In this document: positions 1 to 5,946 of the stretch, one piece after another
Layout of the letters: each line of letters opens with the position of its first letter
Position numbering within the stretch: the stretch's first letter is position 1
From: Clostridiales bacterium
GTDB taxonomy: Bacteria > Bacillota > Clostridia > Christensenellales > CAG-138
Length of the DNA stretch: 9,290 bases
Reading direction: 5' to 3'
Assembly (NCBI GenBank): GCA_003486785.1
Contig: DNFZ01000205.1
Location: forward strand, 1-9,290
The notes under the pieces: generated by a model
Seen by the model: only the letters and a program-made list of their open reading frames with translations
The model's database searches: none
Told to the model about the DNA's origin: nothing
Made by a program: the position numbers and the translations under genes

Positions 1-2
1 CC

Positions 3-1301
3 TGCCTGCATTCCGTCGGCGCGCCGCTGGAAAAGGGCGAGACGGATGTCCCGTGGCCCTGCGCCCCGATCGAACAGAAATACATCAGCCACTTCCCCGA
101 AGAGCGCCTGATCTGGTCCTACGGCTCCGGCTACGGCGGAAACGCACTGCTTGGCAAGAAGTGCTTCGCGCTGCGCATCGCGTCTGTCCAGGCGCGTGAT
201 GAGGGCTGGTTGGCCGAGCATATGCTCATCCTCCGCCTCACCGATCCGGAAGGCAATAAGACCTATATCGCCGGCGCTTTCCCGAGCGCCTGTGGCAAGA
301 CCAATCTTGCGATGCTGATCCCGACCATCCCCGGCTGGAAGGTCGAGACCATCGGCGACGACATCGCTTGGATGAAATTCGGCGCGGATGGCCGCCTATA
401 TGCCATCAACCCCGAGGCCGGTTTCTTCGGCGTCGCGCCCGGCACCTCCGATCACTCCAACTACAACGCCATGCGCAGCGTAGATAAGAACTCCATCTTC
501 ACAAACGTTGCCCTCACGGACGACGGCGATGTTTGGTGGGAAGGCATTGAAAAGCCCGCCCCCGCACATGCCATCGACTGGAAGGGTAAGGACTGGACGC
601 CCGAATCGAAAGAGCTCGCCGCACATGCAAACGCACGCTTTACAGCGCCCGCGTCACAGTGCCCCTGCATCGCGCCCGAGTGGGAAGATCCCGCAGGCGT
701 GCCGATCTCCGCAATCCTGATCGGCGGACGCCGCCCGCGCACCATACCGCTCGTTCACGAGAGCTTTGACTGGACGCACGGCATTTTCGACGGCTCGATC
801 ATGGGCTCGGAAATCACCGCCGCCGCCATCTCCGCCAAGATCGGCCAGGTTCGCCGCGATCCCTTCGCGATGCTGCCGTTCATCGGCTACAACGTGTGCG
901 ATTATCTGCAGCACTGGCTCGACATCGGCGCAAAATCCACAGAGGATAAGCTGCCGAAGATCTTCTACGTCAACTGGTTCCGCAAGAGCGAGGACGGCAA
1001 GTGGCTCTGGCCGGGCTTCGGCGAGAACAGCCGCGTGCTCAAATGGGTCGTGGAACGCGTAAACGGCAAGGTGGACGCAGTCAAGACCGCTATCGGCTAT
1101 CTGCCCAAGAAGGAAGACCTCTACCTCGACGGGCTCAACGTCTCCGACGCGGCCATGGAAGAGCTATTCCACCTCGAGAAAGACGAATGGCTTGCGGAAG
1201 TGGAGTCCATCAAGGAGCACTACGCCAACTATGGCGAAAAGATGCCCGCAGCGCTCAAAGAGCAGCTCAAAGCGCTTGAAGCACGCATCAACGCGATGTA
1301 A
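3..1301 (+). CDS. pckG: Phosphoenolpyruvate carboxykinase (GTP), 5'-truncated by window edge
   Basis: The enzyme interconverts oxaloacetate + GTP and PEP + CO2 + GDP in the cytosol, at the branch between glycolysis/gluconeogenesis and C4 acids. The open frame runs from base 3 without a start, so only 432 C-terminal residues are seen. Family members are about 600 aa, so roughly 190 residues are missing by comparison with animal PEPCK. Visible family signatures, in visible-residue numbering, are: SYGSGYGGNALLGKKCFALR (40-59); the kinase-1 P-loop AFPSACGKTN (92-101), with the GTP-PEPCK hallmark Cys97 and Lys99; GDDIAWMKF (118-126); FFGVAPGT (141-148); an IGGRRP segment; NWFRK; and GFGENSRVLKW. 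The C-terminus is complete and ends in the usual helical tail. ATP-type PEPCK is excluded by the Cys-containing P-loop. The internal Met at base 210 is not the start, because conserved sequence continues upstream of it. A strong terminator follows, so the gene appears to end its own transcript. Confidence 0.97.
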   Translation, partial: CLHSVGAPLEKGETDVPWPCAPIEQKYISHFPEERLIWSYGSGYGGNALLGKKCFALRIASVQARDEGWLAEHMLILRLTDPEGNKTYIAGAFPSACGKTNLAMLIPTIPGWKVETIGDDIAWMKFGADGRLYAINPEAGFFGVAPGTSDHSNYNAMRSVDKNSIFTNVALTDDGDVWWEGIEKPAPAHAIDWKGKDWTPESKELAAHANARFTAPASQCPCIAPEWEDPAGVPISAILIGGRRPRTIPLVHESFDWTHGIFDGSIMGSEITAAAISAKIGQVRRDPFAMLPFIGYNVCDYLQHWLDIGAKSTEDKLPKIFYVNWFRKSEDGKWLWPGFGENSRVLKWVVERVNGKVDAVKTAIGYLPKKEDLYLDGLNVSDAAMEELFHLEKDEWLAEVESIKEHYANYGEKMPAALKEQLKALEARINAM

Positions 1302-1328
1302 GCATCAGCCTTCAGCAGAAAATAACCA

Positions 1329-1369
1329 AAGAGGCGCATATCCGAGCGGATATGCGCCTCTTCTTCTTT
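1329..1369 (+). terminator. Rho-independent terminator of pckG
   Basis: A perfect 15-bp inverted repeat (arms 1329-1343 and 1348-1362) closes on a GAGC tetraloop and runs into a pyrimidine-rich tract (TTCTTCTTT). It starts 27 bases after the PEPCK stop. The upstream flank is A-rich, so weak activity on the other strand is possible, but no minus-strand gene is nearby to use it. Confidence 0.9.
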
Positions 1370-1419
1370 AAACCGCGCGGAAACGCCACAAAACACGTGT
1401 TCTTTTGCAAGGCCTAGGC

Positions 1420-1425
1420 TATAAT
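1420..1425 (+). promoter_or_regulatory. Consensus -10 box placing +1 at the ogg ATG
   Basis: A perfect TATAAT ends six bases before the ATG at 1432, so the standard spacing puts the transcription start on the A of the start codon. No good -35 is seen at the matching distance (1397-1402 is GTGTTC) and there is no extended TGn. The call therefore rests on the -10 alone. It could be chance, with the gene transcribed from elsewhere. Confidence 0.4.
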
Positions 1426-1431
1426 GGAGCC

Positions 1432-2256
1432 ATGATTACACTTGCAAACCCGGACTTCAACATAAAAAAGATTGCGGACAGCGGACAGTGCTTCCGCCTC
1501 AACCCGAATCATGAAGGCGGCTATACGCTGGTCGCCAACGGCCGCGTGCTGCAACTATGGGACGCGGATAACGGTTGCCGAATCGACTGCACACAGGCGG
1601 AATTTGACGCGCTCTGGCGCGATTACTTTGATTTCGCGACGGACTATGCAAGCATCCGCGCGCAAGCGGACCCCGAAGACGCGTTCTTGCAGCGGGCCTG
1701 CGCCTACGGCGCTGGAATACGCATGCTGCGGCAGGACCCCTGGGAGATGCTCATGAGCTTCATCATCTCCCAGCGCAAGAGCATTCCTGCAATCAGGTTT
1801 TGCGTCGAGGCGTTATGCGCGCGCTACGGCGAGCCGATCGAGCATGCGGGCGGGCGATATTTCGCGTTTCCGGCAGCGGAGCGGCTGGCGGCGCTGGATG
1901 AAGCACATTTTCTGGCCTGCTCGCTGGGGTATCGCGCCAAATACGTGCTCGCATGTGCACGAATGATCGCCTCTGGCGCGCTTGATCTGGATGCGATGAC
2001 AGCACTGGACGATGAAGCGCTCTTCTCCGTGCTGCTTAAGGTGCCCGGCGTAGGGGAAAAGGTTGCCAACTGCGCAATGCTCTTTGGTTACCACCGGCTC
2101 TCGCGCTTTCCGCGTGATGTGTGGATCAACCGCGTGATCGAGCAGGAGTATGGCGGCGCATTTCCGCTGGAACGATATCCCGATACCGCAGGCGCGCTGC
2201 AGCAATACATCTTTTATTACGCGAGAAGCGCGGTGTATCAGGGCAAAAGGATTTAA
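1432..2256 (+). CDS. ogg: 8-oxoguanine DNA glycosylase/AP lyase, OGG1 type
   Basis: A base-excision repair enzyme of the HhH-GPD superfamily, expected to remove 8-oxoG opposite C and to nick the abasic site. The 274-aa product has the OGG1 N-terminal signature DSGQCFR (16-22), ISQRKSIPAIR (112-122), LGYRAKYVLACAR (165-177), and the helix-hairpin-helix VPGVGEKVANC (204-214). The Schiff-base Lys is K210 and the catalytic Asp is D229 in FPRDVW. Their 19-residue spacing equals that of human K249/D268. There is no C-terminal Cys cluster, so this is not an FeS EndoIII/MutY enzyme. The length fits the compact bacterial OGG1-like proteins known from clostridia. The ATG at 1432 is preferred because family homology begins right after it. 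GGAG at 1426-1429 lies only two bases upstream, too close for a normal ribosome binding site, and an in-frame TTG at 1405 has none. The gene stands alone between the pckG terminator and the next gene. Confidence 0.93.
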   Translation: MITLANPDFNIKKIADSGQCFRLNPNHEGGYTLVANGRVLQLWDADNGCRIDCTQAEFDALWRDYFDFATDYASIRAQADPEDAFLQRACAYGAGIRMLRQDPWEMLMSFIISQRKSIPAIRFCVEALCARYGEPIEHAGGRYFAFPAAERLAALDEAHFLACSLGYRAKYVLACARMIASGALDLDAMTALDDEALFSVLLKVPGVGEKVANCAMLFGYHRLSRFPRDVWINRVIEQEYGGAFPLERYPDTAGALQQYIFYYARSAVYQGKRI

Positions 2257-2372
2257 GCGTTCCAAAGAAAGATGTTGGGGCTCAATAACGCAGGACGAAC
2301 AATCTTCTGCTCCGCAAAACAGTTTTCATTATGTTAAGTATGTTGACCAAGCTGACGAGAACAGGCAAACAC

Positions 2373-2379
2373 GGGAGGG
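2373..2379 (+). promoter_or_regulatory. Ribosome binding site fixing the start of the toroid gene
   Basis: GGGAGGG sits four bases before the ATG at 2384. It decides the start, because the same frame stays open upstream to about 2150 inside the glycosylase gene without any other site of this quality. Confidence 0.75.
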
Positions 2380-2383
2380 CTGC

Positions 2384-3319
2384 ATGCGCAAACAGACCGA
2401 CTGGTTGTTAGCGGGCGATCCTGCGATACGGTATCTCACATACCGCGATCTGCTGCACGCGACGCCGGAGCAGTGCGAAGCGTTGCAGGCGCGCCTCCCG
2501 CAGGAGGGGATTTGCGCGCGATTGCTCGCCTGTCAGCACGAAAACGGGCACTGGGGGCTGTACTATTATCAGCCAAAGTGGACCTCTACGCACTATACGC
2601 TGCTGGAACTCAAGAACCTCGGCGCACCGACCGCTCTTACGGCATGCCGCAGCATCATACTGCGCATGTTTGATGAATGCACCTTGCCGGGCGGAGGCAT
2701 GAATCTCTCCAGGCATGCGCATCCGAACGATACCTGCGTGGATGCGATGGTGCTCAACTACGCCTCGTATTTTTGTCCGGAAGAGCCGCGTCTGGATCAG
2801 CTCGCCGGGCATATCATGGCCGAGCAGCGACAGGACGGCGGGTTTGCCTGGGACGCAAGCGCCGATTGCGGCGATCCGCACACGACCATCTGCACGATGG
2901 AAGGGCTTGGGCAGTATGCCGCGAGCCGCGCGAGCGGCAAGCAGGTAAGCGTGAGCGAAGCCATGCGGGGCGGCGTCTCCTTTCTGCTCTCAAATCATCT
3001 CTTCATCGACAGCACGGATCGCCGCTTTCAGAAACTGACGTACCCTGCGCGCTACCGCTACGACCTGCTCCGCGCGCTGGAATTCTTTGCGCGCGAGAGG
3101 ATCTGCTTTGATGAACGCATGCGTGAGGCGATCTTGTGGCTGGCCGGCAAGCAGACCAGGGAAGGCCTCTGGCGGCTGGAGCATACGCATGCGGGCAATG
3201 TGCATTTTCCGCTGGAAGAGATCGGGAAGCCCAGCCGGTTTATCACGCTAAAAGCGATGCTCGTTCTCCGGGCGTATGGGCGCGATGTTCCGGATGCTAT
3301 CGGTCAAAATCCAGCCTAA
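2384..3319 (+). CDS. Prenyltransferase/squalene-cyclase-like alpha-alpha toroid protein, function unknown
   Basis: A 311-aa soluble-looking protein with no signal peptide or membrane span. Three imperfect QW-type repeats are visible: CQHENGHWG (50-58), EQRQDGGFAW (147-156) and KQTREGLWRLE (256-266). Other aromatic and glycine-rich helical segments lie between them, such as PKWTSTHYTLLELKNLG (64-80). This is the pattern of terpenoid cyclase/prenyltransferase alpha-alpha barrels. At about 310 residues it is half the size of squalene-hopene cyclase and closer to one toroid domain. No DXDD protonation motif of class II cyclases is visible, so cyclase activity should not be assumed. Several Cys, His and Asp residues (HPNDTC 113-118, DCGDPH 161-166) could bind a ligand or metal, but this is speculation. 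The start at 2384 is set by the GGGAGGG site. The next gene starts 68 bases after the stop with no terminator between, so the two may be co-transcribed. Confidence 0.75.
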   Translation: MRKQTDWLLAGDPAIRYLTYRDLLHATPEQCEALQARLPQEGICARLLACQHENGHWGLYYYQPKWTSTHYTLLELKNLGAPTALTACRSIILRMFDECTLPGGGMNLSRHAHPNDTCVDAMVLNYASYFCPEEPRLDQLAGHIMAEQRQDGGFAWDASADCGDPHTTICTMEGLGQYAASRASGKQVSVSEAMRGGVSFLLSNHLFIDSTDRRFQKLTYPARYRYDLLRALEFFARERICFDERMREAILWLAGKQTREGLWRLEHTHAGNVHFPLEEIGKPSRFITLKAMLVLRAYGRDVPDAIGQNPA

Positions 3320-3387
3320 TCGCAGCACGGGCGTGGCGGAGCGCGACGTCTCCGTGACAACACAACATGAACAGGGAGAACGGCTTG

Positions 3388-4047
3388 ATGGACGATCTGA
3401 TGCTTTCACTCTATGTTCTTTTGGTGGCTCTGCTGCTTGCGGTGCTGATTTTTCTGCTGATGCGCCGCGCAGCAAGCCGACGGGAAGAGGCGCTTGCCGC
3501 ATATTGTGCGCAAAACGGGTATCGCCTGACAACCCTGCGCGAAGCAACTGCCCTCGAAATCCGGATTGAAGCCGACGGCTGGCAGCTGATCAGCAGCATG
3601 CGCGCCCAGCACAACAGCAGCGGAAGCGGGAACTCCGGCTGGCGGCGCGAAACGGAGTGGTTCTGCACGAAGGAAAATCCCCTGCGGCAGACGTTTGCGT
3701 TGCAGCTGTCCGAGGGCGCGGCCGATTTCGACCGCCTGCCTTCCTGGGTGCGGGACGCGGCGCTATCCGCAGTGCGTCGCTGGCTGGGCGATGAGATGAA
3801 AAGCCTCGATAGCGTGCGCGCGGTTCCTTTTTCAGGCGCGCGAACCAGCGTTGTGTTTGAAACCGCGCCGCACGCGGCGGATGCCGCGCTGGAGCCGCTG
3901 CGCTTTGCGCTGCAGGGCTATCATGGCGCCCTGCCGCTCTATCTGGAGAGTTCGTCCGCTCGTGTGCGGCTGCACGTTCCGGGCGCGGCGATCAATTCAG
4001 CGGAAGAAGCGGATCAGCTGCTTCGCGTCGCGCGGTTGCTGCTATAG
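3388..4047 (+). CDS. Hypothetical protein with one N-terminal membrane anchor
   Basis: I do not recognise this 219-aa protein. Residues 5-25 form one strongly hydrophobic helix, followed at once by a basic stretch (RRAASRREE, 26-34). By the positive-inside rule the N-terminus is probably outside and the roughly 190-residue C-terminal domain cytoplasmic. That domain mixes predicted helix and strand, with a short Ser/Gly/Asn-rich segment (76-84) and scattered Trp residues. No catalytic motif stands out. The ATG at 3388 is chosen because AGGGAG at 3373-3378 lies nine bases upstream. The earlier in-frame ATG at 3367 has no such site and would add seven polar residues. It follows the toroid gene in the same direction after 68 bases and may share its transcript. 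Its codon use and GC content look like those of its neighbours, with no sign of transfer. Confidence 0.7.
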   Translation: MDDLMLSLYVLLVALLLAVLIFLLMRRAASRREEALAAYCAQNGYRLTTLREATALEIRIEADGWQLISSMRAQHNSSGSGNSGWRRETEWFCTKENPLRQTFALQLSEGAADFDRLPSWVRDAALSAVRRWLGDEMKSLDSVRAVPFSGARTSVVFETAPHAADAALEPLRFALQGYHGALPLYLESSSARVRLHVPGAAINSAEEADQLLRVARLLL

Positions 4048-4072
4048 CGATTGATTTTCCGCGCGCAATATC

Positions 4073-4099
4073 TTGACGGATATGCGTGTGTTTGATACT
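4073..4099 (+). promoter_or_regulatory. Candidate sigma-70-type promoter
   Basis: TTGACG (4073-4078) matches the -35 consensus at five of six positions. The best -10 candidates are GATACT (4094-4099, 15-bp spacer) and TACTGT (4096-4101, 17-bp spacer), both mediocre. Transcription would start near 4106-4108 and meet the terminator hairpin about 120 bases later. No plus-strand gene lies between. Confidence 0.3.
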
Positions 4100-4106
4100 G
4101 TTTAGG

Positions 4107-4230
4107 TGTCGAAAAAGCGGTTTGAATCAGGCCGATTTTTTGATCCTGCGCGTGCTTCTTGTGTTTGAGGACGCCGCGCTTGGCTGTAGAGAACCGTCCC
4201 CCGAAGCAACTCGGGGGCGGTCCTCTTTTT
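4107..4230 (+). ncRNA. Possible small RNA between a promoter-like site and a terminator
   Basis: The interval of about 124 bases starts just after a promoter-like sequence and ends at a strong intrinsic terminator. No credible plus-strand coding frame lies inside. I do not recognise a known RNA family. The simpler alternative is that this is just the 3' trailer of the upstream membrane-protein transcript, so this is a candidate only. Confidence 0.2.
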
Positions 4231-4258
4231 GGCGGCATCTTTCAATATCATTCTTCAT
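4127..4258 (-). CDS. Possible 43-aa minus-strand peptide with strong Shine-Dalgarno
   Basis: On the minus strand a perfect AGGAGG (4266-4271) lies seven bases before an ATG (4256-4258). The frame then stays open for 43 codons to TGA at 4127-4129. The product starts MKNDIERCRQKEDRPR and then becomes rich in Ser, Ala and Arg, ending RRIKKSA, with no membrane segment. It runs straight through the terminator hairpin, which would fold inside the coding region. The composition is not protein-like, and I see no convincing promoter far enough upstream. The translation start is the only real support, so it may be coincidence or a remnant. Confidence 0.2.
   Translation of the reverse strand: MKNDIERCRQKEDRPRVASGDGSLQPSAASSNTRSTRRIKKSA
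4189..4230 (+). terminator. Strong rho-independent terminator
   Basis: The hairpin pairs 4189-4204 with 4211-4225 around an AGCAAC loop. Its core is CCCCCGA against TCGGGGG, followed below by ACCG/CGGT and GAG/CTC, interrupted by one bulged T (4197) and one A-C mismatch. It is followed at once by five Ts (4226-4230). It ends either the 3388-4047 transcript, whose stop lies about 140 bases upstream, or a short RNA from the candidate promoter at 4073. Confidence 0.85.
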
Positions 4259-4412
4259 TATCTATCCTCCTAGTGTACGTCAGCAAGATCCTTCCGCAAG
4301 GTTCGACACGCGAAACAGAGGGTTCGATACAAAAGCAGTCTGTCTAAAAACGAGGCCGATAAGCGCACGCAATCGCCATAAGAAATGCAAAATAATCGTA
4401 AATAAATATATA
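4231..4412. other. Intergenic stretch before the decarboxylase operon
   Basis: Between the terminator and the operon promoter no plus-strand gene is seen. The left end contains the start and Shine-Dalgarno of the doubtful minus-strand peptide. A short direct repeat, GGTTCGACAC (about 4300) and GGTTCGATAC (about 4321), lies roughly 90-110 bases upstream of the operon promoter and could be a regulator site. The last 30 bases turn A/T-rich (AATAATCGTAAATAAATATA), like an UP element. Confidence 0.4.
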
Positions 4413-4441
4413 TTTACTGTTCTACATGCGAGTGCTATGAT
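4413..4441 (+). promoter_or_regulatory. Promoter of the decarboxylase beta/gamma operon
   Basis: TTTACT (4413-4418) is followed after 17 bases by TATGAT (4436-4441), with the extended -10 dinucleotide TG at 4433-4434. An A/T-rich tract lies just upstream. The predicted start near 4448 gives a leader of about 50 bases ending in the ribosome binding site AAAGG (4486-4490). Confidence 0.65.
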
Positions 4442-4498
4442 ATAAAGAACCGGAATTTTGATATGGAATGCACAATCCAAGCACGAAAGGCATTGAGT

Positions 4499-5623
4499 AT
4501 GTACGCTATCTTTCAGAACTTTTCAAACCTGACATGGCAGCAGGTCGTCATGTGGGTGATCGGCAGTATATTGATCTACCTCGCGATCAAGAAAGACATG
4601 GAGCCCTCGCTGCTCCTCCCCATGGGATTTGGCGCAATCCTCGTGAATATCCCCATGTCCGGCGCAGTCACGCAGGTCATCGAAGGTGTAAGAGAAATCG
4701 GCGTGTTGAATGTGTTGTTTGATGCGGGTATTTCAAACGAGCTCTTTCCGCTGCTGCTGTTCATCGGCATCGGCGCAATGATCGATTTTGAGCCGCTGCT
4801 CAACAACCCGAAGCTGATGCTCTTTGGCGCAGCCGCGCAGTTCGGCATCTTTGCCACGCTCGTCGGCGCGACCGCGCTGGGATTTCAGCTCAAGGATGCG
4901 GCTTCCATCGCCATCATCGGCGCGGCAGACGGCCCTACCTCCATCTTCGTTGCAAACTATCTCAAGTCGAACTACATAGGGCCGATCATCATCGCGGCTT
5001 ACTCCTATATGGCGCTGGTGCCGATGATCCAGCCGCCGATCATCAAGCTGCTCACCACGAAGCACGAGCGCAGAATCCATATGGAATACACCGGCAGCAG
5101 CGTTTCTCAGACGACGAAGATCCTCTTCCCGATCATCGTCACCGTCATCGCGGGCACATTTGCGCCGCGCTCGGTCGCGCTGGTCGGCTTTCTGATGTTC
5201 GGCAACCTGATTCGCGAGTGCGGCGTGCTCGGCTCCTTGTCCGAAACCGCGCAGAAGGTGCTGGCAAACCTCATCACGCTGCTGCTGGGGCTCACCGTGG
5301 CGGCCAATATGCGGGCGGAGGCTTTCCTCTCGCTTCAAACGCTGATGATCCTCGCGCTCGGCCTTGTGGCGTTTGTTTTCGACACCGCGGGCGGCGTGGT
5401 CTTCGGCAAGGTGATGAACCTCTTCGTCAAAAAAAAGGTCAACCCCATGATCGGAGCCGCGGGCATCTCCGCATTCCCGATGTCGTCCCGCGTCGTACAT
5501 AAGATGGGTCTTGCGGAGGACAAAACCAACCACCTGCTCATGCATGCGGCCGGCGCGAACGTTGCCGGGCAGATCGCCTCCGTCATCGCGGGCGGCGTTT
5601 TGCTAAGCCTCATCGTGAAATAA
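4499..5623 (+). CDS. oadB: Na+-translocating decarboxylase, beta subunit (OadB/GcdB/MmdB family)
   Basis: An integral membrane subunit that decarboxylates carboxybiotin and couples this to Na+ export. The 374-aa length is typical of the family. It is hydrophobic throughout, with about nine to eleven spans. Conserved elements are present: the GAADGPTSIF loop (141-150) with D144, matching the essential Asp203 of Klebsiella OadB, and NPMIGAAGISAFPMSSRV (315-332) with N315 and S324, matching OadB Asn373 and Ser382. The spacings between these residues agree with OadB. Substrate (oxaloacetate, glutaconyl-CoA or methylmalonyl-CoA) cannot be read from the beta subunit. No carboxyltransferase or biotin carrier gene is in the window, so the partners are encoded elsewhere. 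The ATG at 4499 is chosen because AAAGG lies eight bases upstream and the family N-terminus begins there. The in-frame ATG at 4463 has no ribosome binding site. The small OadG-like gene starts 18 bases after the stop. Confidence 0.93.
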   Translation: MYAIFQNFSNLTWQQVVMWVIGSILIYLAIKKDMEPSLLLPMGFGAILVNIPMSGAVTQVIEGVREIGVLNVLFDAGISNELFPLLLFIGIGAMIDFEPLLNNPKLMLFGAAAQFGIFATLVGATALGFQLKDAASIAIIGAADGPTSIFVANYLKSNYIGPIIIAAYSYMALVPMIQPPIIKLLTTKHERRIHMEYTGSSVSQTTKILFPIIVTVIAGTFAPRSVALVGFLMFGNLIRECGVLGSLSETAQKVLANLITLLLGLTVAANMRAEAFLSLQTLMILALGLVAFVFDTAGGVVFGKVMNLFVKKKVNPMIGAAGISAFPMSSRVVHKMGLAEDKTNHLLMHAAGANVAGQIASVIAGGVLLSLIVK

Positions 5624-5641
5624 GGGAAGGGAGATACACTC

Positions 5642-5794
5642 ATGAATCTCGAAGCTGTTGCACCCATCCTCGATACCGTCGGTATCCTCGGCCTCGGCAT
5701 GCTGGGCATTTTCGTCGTCACGGGCGCGATCATACTCACCATCATGCTGCTCAACCGGTTTACTTCGCGCGGAAATAAGAATAACCGTTCGTAA
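5642..5794 (+). CDS. OadG-like small membrane subunit (50 aa)
   Basis: A 50-residue protein with one membrane helix, about residues 13-37 (core GLGMLGIFVVTGAIILTIML), a short acidic N-terminus (MNLEAVAPILD) and a basic polar tail (NRFTSRGNKNNRS). The glycine-rich GxGMxGIF start of the helix and its place directly after the beta subunit fit the OadG/gamma group of Na+-pump decarboxylases, whose member anchors and assembles the complex. Classical gamma subunits are about 80-90 aa with a metal-binding or proline-rich tail; this one lacks that tail and matches the shortened OadG-related form. It has an excellent ribosome binding site, AGGGAG (5628-5633), eight bases before the ATG, and is 18 bases from the beta gene. 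The two are almost certainly co-translated from one mRNA. Function is inferred from position and topology, since the sequence is too short for firm homology. Confidence 0.75.
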   Translation: MNLEAVAPILDTVGILGLGMLGIFVVTGAIILTIMLLNRFTSRGNKNNRS

Positions 5795-5816
5795 CCATTG
5801 CAGACCCATAAGGCGG

Positions 5817-5859
5817 CTGGCTGAAAGGCGGGCCGCTTTCAGCTGTGAACCAGTTTTTT
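5817..5859 (+). terminator. Probable terminator after the decarboxylase subunits
   Basis: CTGG plus CTGAAAG (5817-5827) pair with CTTTCAG (5836-5842) and CCAG (5850-5853). The loop is eight bases, there is a seven-base bulge on the 3' side, and six Ts follow (5854-5859). The inner eight-base-pair stem alone is too far from the T run, so the bulged form is needed. Efficiency is uncertain and read-through into hppA is possible. Confidence 0.5.
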
Positions 5860-5946
5860 AGAAGCGCTCCGGCGGCTGGCACACGAGTGAGCCGACGACA
5901 CTTATACGACCGCTGAAATGCGGATCAGTAAATGGGAGATTAAGTT

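Noticed and set aside
2150..2383. Upstream in-frame extension of the toroid gene into the glycosylase gene
   Set aside because: The extension overlaps well-conserved glycosylase codons, and the good ribosome binding site is at 2373-2379, before the ATG at 2384.
4107..4230. Assignment to a known RNA family (6S, SRP, riboswitch)
   Set aside because: No diagnostic conserved motif or fold of those classes is recognisable, so only a generic small-RNA candidate is reported.
4463..4498. Earlier ATG for the decarboxylase beta subunit
   Set aside because: It has no ribosome binding site and adds residues not expected for the family. The ATG at 4499 has AAAGG at proper spacing.
4073..4498. A transferred island or integration site
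   Set aside because: No integrase, tRNA end or matching long direct repeats are present. The A/T-rich stretch is limited to the promoter region.
4733..5545. A 270-codon open frame on the minus strand inside the beta-subunit gene
   Set aside because: Same reason: it is an antisense shadow of a hydrophobic protein, with a very charged, low-complexity translation.
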